Shown here: one piece after another, positions 55,995 through 64,000 of the stretch | Layout of the letters: every line of letters starts with the position of its first letter | How positions within the stretch are numbered: position 1 is the stretch's first letter | Source: Paracyclopina nana | Taxonomy: Eukaryota > Arthropoda > Copepoda > Cyclopoida > Cyclopettidae | Length of the DNA: 64,000 nt | Reading direction: 5' to 3' | NCBI GenBank assembly: GCA_019096065.1 | Contig: JAGUCH010000007.1 | Location: forward strand, 4,114,501 to 4,178,500 | The notes under the pieces: model-generated | What the model saw: only the letters and a program-made list of their open reading frames with translations | What the model was told of the DNA's origin: nothing | The model's database searches: none | Program-made: the position numbers and the translations under genes

Positions 55995-58900
55995 ATGGTA
56001 AGTGAATTTCATATAGATGTACTGCACAACTGCTTCTTTTGGCCTACCTGGCGTTATCGCAGAGAAAAAACCTCTGTTTAATCGGGCTTTGCCCAGTTGC
56101 ATAATTTTCCTAGTTTTTGAGGCTTATCTTACGAAACGTGTGGTTTTTGTGTCAAAGAAGCTTTAGCGCAACTGCATTAGCGCGCTAATCTGCTTTCAGT
56201 GAAAACACGAAGCCTGCTTCTTTCAAGCAATTATACCATGGCTTTCGTCGTGATCGATCTCGGTCTTCTTTCGTAAATTAAACCTCAAGAAGCGGAAACA
56301 AATATTTCACTTCCTTGCCTTGGAGCAGAGGAGCGGGGAGTTTTTACTTTTTCGCGTGCTTTTATATAGTTCATTGGCCCAGAAAAATACAAGTTAAAGT
56401 TGGATACATTTTCCCTAGATGCGCATTGCTTAGCGTGCCTCTACAGTGGGCCGACTTCTTTTGCAATAGTACGCTGTATTCTTTGAACGCAAAAATTCAG
56501 CTTGTGCTCTGTGACATGGCCTATGTGCATCCGATGAAAGCACCTATTCGCGGAAATGCGTTATCCATTGTGAAGCTCTCGTTATCTGGTCAACTGATGC
56601 TGTAGGATAGAAAAGTCTGGAAAAGCATTTGCGTCAGTCCAATTAGATTCCTAGCTCGCTGTCAAAATTGCTTTTTTCGTTTTGCATAAGTTATGCCCAG
56701 ACTTGTCAAGGTCATCTCACCGTTGCATTGTTGGCGATTGTTATAATGCCTGCTGTAATTCATAAATTTCATGCACCTTATAATATCGCGTGCTTTCTCT
56801 CTAGACTGGGAGCAAGACAAAGCCTTTGTCTGACTGTTTTACTTTTTTTTTTCAAATAATGTATACATAAAAAAGGGAGGCGATTGACCACAGGGAGTCA
56901 CTTTAAAAAAATAGATCATTCCATTAGTTCATTTAAGAAATAAGTCGATGGAGGAAACAATAGATGGAATTAGCCATCGAATCGAATACTTGATTGCTTG
57001 GAGTAAGCTTTATTTTAAGCCCAGTTGCGGCGCTAGGGGGCGCTGCTAAAATTCGAACACCAAATTTTGGCGTATGAAGCGGGTTCATAGAAGTTTCCGC
57101 TTTTCTTGATTCTTTCATGAATAGTCAGAGTAATTAAAGGTTACATTACAATCTTTCTAGCACCATTGAAGTAGATCAGACCCAGAAAAAGCAAAAAATC
57201 CAAAATATGGGCTCAAATTACCATAAAAAAAGATTGCCATTCCCACTCACACAAATGCAGACAGACAATTATTCAGCCACTGCAGATATCTTTAAGGAGT
57301 TATTTCTTTCCCTTTTGGCAAATTTCTTGCTGTGATATAATATTTTCAGGAATTCACTACAGAAAAAGTTCAAAATTGCAATTTAGGTTTAGTTTAGATT
57401 ATTACGTAACCTAATGGCTTTAAGAGCGCCAATCATCTAACGCCATCTGTGGCGGTTTCGACAACTAAATCGGCACAGTGCAAGCAATCAAGTATTAGTG
57501 GAAAATTTCTCGCTCTGCGATGAGTATCCCTCCAGCAATGACAAGTACACCAAGCTTTCTCAAACTTGTATACTATGCTTCCTCGTTGTTGCCTAGCACG
57601 TACACAGCTTATCATGTCCTGTGTGCACGCAGCATATGCAGTAGTAGGCCCAGTTTGCCATCATATACTATACACATCACAGCTGTTTCGTTCGAGTCTG
57701 ACATTTTGACCTGAACTCTTTGCAGAAGCCCAATGAACTTTTGGTGGATCCAAACCAGACTCAGCTCATCATATCAGAAGGCCCCACTCTGAAGCTGGAC
57801 CTGGACAGCATCATGGAGCAGCAGCAGCAGCCCTCAAGCACTTTTGTCAAGGCCAGTCCTGCACGGGATGCATTGAGCGAGCTGCTCGACCTGCCAACCC
57901 ACGAGGACTCGGTGTCAAACGACTTCATGACAGGTGACACCAACAGCCTCATCGTTGACCTCAATGACTTACTCAAACGTGATCCCACACTCTCAACCCT
58001 GAGTGAGGACACACTGGCTGTTGATGTTGACACTTCATCGAATTTCGATTTCATGATCCCAGTGGCATCTGTTGTCTCTCCAGCAGCAGCTGGCAAGGCC
58101 ATTCCAAGGACTTTTACCAACATGGTGGTACCCAACAACAGCCCAGCCACGTGGACCACCGCCATTCTCCCCAATGCAACCGGAGTCTTGAAGAATGACT
58201 ACACTCAAACCTCGACCAACTCGAGCTTCCAACCGACCCTGGCTGAACTCAATTCGGACACGATCAAAATGGAGACTGACTTTGACGACCTCGGTGACTT
58301 TTTCATGAAAAACAGCAGTCCCAATGTCACATTGGGGGTGGGGCCCTCGCTGGCAAAACCCTTGGCTTCAAGTGAAACGAAGCCCACAGTCTCTGGGTTC
58401 AATCCCAGCTTTTGGCAAGTCACTGACGATACGTCCAACAGCTTCTCCGGGTCGTCCAACCCCTGGTCTTCACTATCCTCATCAGTTCCAGCCGGAGCTT
58501 CTCTGACCTCGTACAATATCAGCCCTCTGTCTGACATTCTAACTGACCTCAACTCTACATCCGGAGGCTCCGCAAACCTGTCAGTCAGCCCCAACTTGCC
58601 CAGCAACTCTCCATCTCATGCTGGCCCCACAAGAACCTCTACTCTACACAAGTTGCTCATGCGAAAAGATCAGGCGAGGACTGGTCGGCCTTCGCCAGTC
58701 AGATCTCCGGAGGGCGCCATCATGAGGCCCACAAAGACCCTGGGCGTGATGAGAAGCTCGCTGTCGACCTCAAATCCATTACTAAGCCAACAACAACTCT
58801 CCACATCGGCTCCAGTCAACCAGAGCTACATGAGCGAGGCTGCAGCCGCAGCTAGTGGCAGCGGCCACCCTCGAGTGTGGGCCAGGCGAGAGCCCCGACC

Positions 58901-59980
58901 TCATTTCAGCTCCGTTTGCTCTGTGGGCGAAACTTCTACCCTGGCTGAAGAAGTCAACGAGGTCCTCAGTCGAATGGATCCCAATGACCTGCAAGATATT
59001 GTGAGTGATGACGAAGAAGACGCGGATGACGATGGCAGCCAGGCTGCTTTGAACGAAGCTCAAACGACAGATGGTATATGACATGATTTCTGAACTGTTC
59101 GAATTCTATTAATTTCTCATGATTTCAGACGAGAGCGACTTTGAGGGAACTAGTCCATCTACTTCAAAGCTGAACACCTCTGGAGGATCATCCGGAGGCA
59201 ACAAGAAGGAGCGCCACTTTTGGCAGTACAACGTCCAAGCGAAAGGTCCCAAGGGCCAAAAGATCAACTTCGAGACAAAGATTGACGATCCTCACGTGCT
59301 CAACGAGATTGTCGATCCGGTTTTCAGCGGGGATGTCCAACTTCAAGGCATTAAGCATAGGTACTCCCTATATCTGAGAGATTTTCTAAATTCGCTTAAA
59401 AGGTTTTCTCACAGCGGCAAGGCACGTAGAGGTGACGGCAACGACTTGACGGCCAATCCCAAAAAGCTGGCAGCCATTGGCAAGGAATTGGAGCAGCTGA
59501 GCAAAATCATCAATGACTTGACTCCAGTCAGTGAAATGCCCTCGACTGTGCGATGCAAAAGCCGTAAGGAGAAGAACAAGCTGGCCTCGAGAGCTTGCAG
59601 GTTAAAGAAGAAGGCTCAACATGAGGCTAATAAGCTTAAATGCGAGGGACTTAGCACGGAACACAGTAAATACGAATATATCTTTTATACAAAAATAGTG
59701 CTAATACTTTGCTCTCTTGTAGATGAATTGATAGCTGCTTTGAAAAGATGTAAGGCTCTACTCCTGGAGAAAGTAGATGCTAACTGCTCTAGACCCCAAA
59801 ATGAAATCACTGAAGAATTTGACGCCATTGTCAATAGTGCGATTAGTAAGCCCCTAATACTAATATTACTATGCAGATGAGGTCTTTAATATGAGTTCTC
59901 TTAATGCAGGCCATAATGTGGCTGGAAACACATCTGGATACGTGAACAGCATGATCGAAAAGCACATGCCCTATGTGTAA
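55995..59980 (+). CDS. CREBRF: CREB3 regulatory factor (CREBRF / Drosophila REPTOR-like bZIP protein)
   Basis: Nuclear bZIP-type transcription factor; in flies REPTOR acts downstream of TORC1, and in mammals CREBRF binds CREB3 and affects metabolism. Exons 55995-55997, 57726-59073, 59129-59360, 59415-59665, 59723-59845, 59910-59980; phases match, 675 aa. The N-terminal two thirds are Ser/Thr/Asp-rich activation sequence ([11 protein letters not shown]..). The conserved block follows: [16 protein letters not shown], then [24 protein letters not shown] and the basic region [20 protein letters not shown] (invariant Asn, Ala and Arg present), then a short helix and the end MIEKHMPYV. The start codon is the whole coding part of its exon; 1728 bp of intron 1 follows. 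Confidence 0.93.
55998..57725 (+). other. CREBRF intron 1
   Basis: Runs from the GTAAGT donor to the TTTGCAG acceptor. Open frames inside it (for example 56315-56605) show no family resemblance. No further feature seen. Confidence 0.7.
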
Positions 59981-61337
59981 TATGATTGGTGTGGTCAAAC
60001 CTCTAATTGAAATCCGTTGACTGAAAATTAAAAAAAAAAACACCTACTTTTCTGTTCTTTATTGCGAATGGTGGCTGTGAACGACCCCCGTATATGTATA
60101 AACTGAGTGGCTATTCTACGAATGACTTACTTATTATGGATTAACCTTTCCTTCTTCAAGAGTAACTACAACAACAGCAAAAATGCAGTCGAAATATGTC
60201 GTACAAAAATCAGTTTTCTGCTATTAAAAGTAAAGCAACTCTCAATACTTTTTTCAGTTTTTTTTCCCGAGCAAAGCTGTCACCTGCAGTCCCTCCTTGT
60301 GTTTCACTGTGATACAATTTGAAAACAACATTATATGATATATATGATGAACTCTATGTAGCTGAGATATGATATGTAATTGAAGCGTCGTGAGCATGCA
60401 GTGCGAAGCTGCTTAACTACTTCTGTAATGTGAGTGTATTCATTCAGTGCGCTGCAGGTAAAATTTCAACAGTGAAGTGATGTTGCATTAATCATGCATT
60501 ATTCAAGGCAAAATATCTTTTTAGTCCGTCTGAAATCCAACCTGATTGGATTTCTTATGACACTTGCAAGTTTTTTGGCTTCAACACACATCTCCACTCA
60601 CAAACACAGACTTTTTCTTTGCAAAAACCACTGCTCTTCTATATACTAAATAGATATATATCGTGCAATTTATTGTGAATAAAGATTTTAATTCTTGGAA
60701 CAATCCAGTGTTGTTGGAACAGTTTGAATTCTCAACTGAGTTGCTTCTTTTCTTCATGTTGATGTCCACTTTATCATTGAGGGTTGTCATTAACCAGTTA
60801 GGTAAAGGTTGCGTGGCTAGTGGTTTATCAAAATACTAAGAAAGTCTAAAAAATTAATTTAAGGCGCATGAAACTTAAGATTTGTGAGCTAAAGGCAGCT
60901 CACTCATTTTTATAGGTTTAATGCTAAGTCAAAAATTATTATTACTAATTATTTTTGTACAAAAGATTCTAGTTAACGATTTATGCCTTACCTTGAAGTA
61001 AGCATCAATTGCTTGAAATAGAGAAGCTCGAGGTAGTTTTCGTTACTTTTTCGCGGGTAGAGCTAAAAGTAAACAGAGCAACCAGATTAGCTAATTTAGC
61101 CCAACTCTCGGCTCAAACACAATCATAAAACATTTACAACAATTTAGCTCTTCTTCATACATGTAATTGAACTTTAAATTCTAACGTAATTAATTTAAAT
61201 CGCTAGTTCAGTTTATACTTAAAATACTTAAAGCTAGTCATACAAATATTTGGCTTTTTTCGACAAGCTGGTGATGATTTATGTGGATTCATATAAAAAT
61301 TTCCGGGAACACTGTTTACGTAAATAAATGCGGCAAG
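59981..61337. other. CREBRF 3' UTR and intergenic spacer
   Basis: AT-rich without a recognised gene. An ATTAAA followed by an A run lies at about 60026-60040. The remainder up to the MITE shows nothing. Confidence 0.6.
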
Positions 61338-61782
61338 CAGGGTGACCAGATGTGGCTATTTATAGCCAAAGTGGCTATTTTTGACCCGTGTGTGGCTACG
61401 GAAATTTAGCCCGAATAGCCATAGCCATTTGTGGCTATTTTTGAAAAGTCCGAAAATTTGATATTTTTACTTAATAAACGCTTGAAAATCATCAAAAAAG
61501 CAGGGGAAAAAATGAAATTTGCAAAAATGGCTGACTTTTTTTAAAATCTTTTGCCACCATTATAAGAAGAAAATCATAATTAAGTACTTGATTTCATCCA
61601 CAACAATTTCCAAAAATGGTTAAATTTTTTCATAATAACTAATATTATCTCGAAAATTCCTAAAAATGTGGCTATTTTTTACCAATTTGTGGCTATTTTG
61701 AGCAATTTTTCTGAGATAGCCAAACGTGGCTATTTTAGAGGAAAATCTGGCTACAACCCACTCAAATTTTCTGGTCACCCTG
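61338..61782. mobile_element. hAT-type MITE with perfect 8-bp target duplication
   Basis: Inverted repeats CAGGGTGACCAGA / TCTGGTCACCCTG; GCGGCAAG is duplicated on both sides (61330-61337, 61783-61790). 445 bp, no ORF. The interior is built of many copies of GTGGCTATTTT in both orientations. An 8-bp duplication is the hAT superfamily signature. It lies 54 bp upstream of the DDB1 ATG. Confidence 0.88.
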
Positions 61783-61835
61783 GCGGCAAGCAGAAAAGTT
61801 CTGCGAAACAACATTTGATAGAATTCAGTTTAAGC

Positions 61836-64000
61836 ATGGCGGCAGCTTCGGCAACGCTCAATTATGTCGTTACAGCTCATCCCCCGACGGCCATCACAGC
61901 TTGTACTACTGGTAAAATCGTCAAAAAGCAACTTTCACTCAGAATTTGCCATGTGAATCAATCTTAGGTAACTTCACTTCTCCCACGGATCTCAACTTGA
62001 TTCTGGCCAAAGTGAACCACATCGAGATTTTGTCCGTGTCTCCCGAAGGTTTACGCCCTGTCAAGCATTTCACCATCAATGGCCGAGTGGAAGTGATGAA
62101 GTTTTTCAGGCCTCAAGTAATTTTTTCAGCTCTTCTATTCTCAGAGCCATTGTGCCTACTTTCTGGCTTTTCAGGGCATGAACAAAGACCGGCTTTTTAT
62201 CATCACTGAGAAAAACAATGCCATGATTTTGGAGGCCGAGGGAAGTGGGCCCAATCTTGAGATCATCACCAGAGCTCGTGGAGATGTTGGAGATCGCATA
62301 GGCCAAAACGCTGCCACGGGAACACGTGCTATCATTGACCCTGAGGCGCGTGTCATTGCTTTGCGAATTTACGATGCTCTGCTAAAGGTCATTCCTCTGG
62401 AGAAAGATCAGTCAGAGTTGAAAGCCTACAACATTCGGATGGAGGAGCTCAAAGTGACTGACATTGAATTTTTGCATGGCTGCGCACAGCCGACGATTGT
62501 TCTGTTGCACCAAGACAACAATGGCAGGCATGTGAGAACGCATGAAATATCTCTGGAGGACCGAGAATTTGTCAAGGTCCCATGGAAGCAAGATAATGTG
62601 GAAGCTGAGGCTTCCATGCTCATTCCTGTTCCGGATCCATATGGAGGCTGCATCATCATTGCTGCAGAATCCATTGTGTACCACAATGGCAGCTATTTTC
62701 AAGCCATTGCTCCCCAGAACATGCAGCAGTCGACCATTATTTGTTACGCACGTGTAGACCAAGACGGTGAGACTATTGCTCATGACTCAGTTCCATAAAG
62801 CTCTCAATTTCTAATTTTTAATAGGCTCCAGATATTTGCTTGGAAATATGGCTGGGCAACTGTTCATGCTACTTTTGCTAAAAGAAGAGAAAATGGATGG
62901 CACATGCATTGTCAAAGATCTCAAGCTGGAGCTCTTGGGTGAAATCACTATTCCTGAATGCATGACCTACTTGGACAATGGCTACGTGTACATTGGCAGT
63001 CGCCTTGGTGACTCTCAACTGGTGCGTCTCAATGTCGAGCCTGACGAGAGCGGATCGTATGTATCCATCGTTGACACCTACACTAACCTTGGCCCAATTG
63101 TTGACATGGTTGTAGTTGACCTTGAGCGGCAAGGCCAAGGTCAGCTAGTCACTTGCTCGGGGGCATTCAAAGAAGGATCGTTGCGCATCATCAGAAATGG
63201 CATTGGCATCCACGAATTGGCCTCCATTGATTTGCCCAGTATTAAGGGAATGTGGCCTCTGAAGCTTGGGAGTGACAGCAAAGGCCGTGACAACACACTT
63301 GTCCTCTCTTTCGTGGAGCAGACAAGAGTCTTAACGCTCATGGGAGAGGAGGTGGAAGAAACTGAGATTCCTGGGTTCCTTGCAGATCACCAGACTTTTT
63401 TCACTGGAAACGTGGATTTCAACCAGGTCATTCAAGTGACTCCCAAATCTGTTCGCCTTGTCAATGCTGACTCCAAACAAATGGTCGAGTAAGAGTGCTT
63501 TTTTCTTAAATTGTTTAGCAGCAGCATTTTTAACTTAATCAATGCATAATAGTGAATGGGCTCCTCCTGGTGGTCGTGTAATTAGCGTTACCGGGTGCAA
63601 CTTTACCCAGGTGGTTTGCGCTGCTGGACCAATCGTTTTCTATCTTGAAGTCAAGGATGGCCAGCTTGTACAATCAGGAGACACTACTCTGGAGCATGAA
63701 GTTGCTTGCATTGACATCACGCCTTTAGATGAGGGCTGTCATCGCTCAGAAATTGTCAGTGTTGGTCTATGGACGGACATTTCTGTTCGCTTGATGAAAC
63801 TGCCCTCTTTGGAAGAAATAACAAAAGAATCCCTTGGTGGTGACATCATACCCAGGTCTATTTTGATGGCTCAGTTTGAAGGCACCAAGTACCTTTTATG
63901 CGCCTTGGGTGACGGATCTCTGTTCTACTTCACCATGAGCACTGCAGGGTGTTTGACGGATAAGAAGAAAGTCACTCTGGGCACTCAGCCCACAGTGCTC
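61836..64000 (+). CDS. DDB1: DNA damage-binding protein 1 (DDB1), 5' part, runs off the window
   Basis: Adaptor of CUL4 ubiquitin ligases; three seven-bladed propellers that recruit DCAF receptors, acting in nucleotide excision repair and protein turnover. Exons 61836-61911, 61968-62116, 62175-62766, 62825-63488, 63553-64000 (continues); all GT-AG with matching phases, about 643 residues seen of roughly 1140. Start [20 protein letters not shown]. Diagnostic blocks: [91 protein letters not shown] and [21 protein letters not shown] initiator at 61825 lies between the MITE and the ATG. Confidence 0.97.

Overview
This is a eukaryotic window, almost certainly from an arthropod and possibly a crustacean. 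Four host genes are recognisable: a G-protein beta subunit, an AGPAT acyltransferase, CREBRF/REPTOR and DDB1. Three of them have short GT-AG introns. Arthropod-type TATA plus TCAGTT/TCATTC initiator pairs are visible. The species cannot be named from the sequence. More than half of the window is mobile DNA.

Layout. 1.4-3.7 kb (minus): G beta gene (340 aa) with two interchangeable copies of its second coding exon. 6.35-7.18 kb (plus): one-exon AGPAT. 8.3-9.17 kb (minus): orphan seven-helix membrane protein. 9.21-29.18 kb: an autonomous CACTA (En/Spm-like) DNA transposon with two intact, divergently transcribed spliced genes (950 and 998 aa). About 20 bp inside its right end sits a nested, minus-oriented 10.3-kb gypsy-like LTR element (18.81-29.15 kb). 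That element has identical 195-bp LTRs, gag, a pol broken in the reverse transcriptase, and an intact env.

31.74-54.41 kb: the most unusual feature, a 22.7-kb LTR retroelement. It is bounded by two apparently identical 600-bp LTRs and a 4-bp target duplication. Its pol has the gypsy/retrovirus domain order PR-RT-RH-IN but is about twice the usual length. Besides gag, pol and env it carries two tandem genes resembling the DUF5662 family, a spliced sense gene of 388 aa, and a block of spliced genes on the opposite strand, two of which encode membrane segments. Several accessory genes have their own TATA/initiator and poly(A) signal, so the element looks like a small viral genome rather than an ordinary retrotransposon.

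54.56-55.04 kb and 61.34-61.78 kb: two non-autonomous inverted-repeat elements (MITEs). The second has a perfect 8-bp duplication and lies 54 bp before the DDB1 start codon. 55.2-59.98 kb: CREBRF/REPTOR, whose ATG is the last three bases of an exon. 61.84 kb to the window end: 5' part of DDB1. No tRNA, rRNA or CRISPR array was seen. Exon limits come from reading splice sites and checking that reading phases match; they have not been tested against transcripts.
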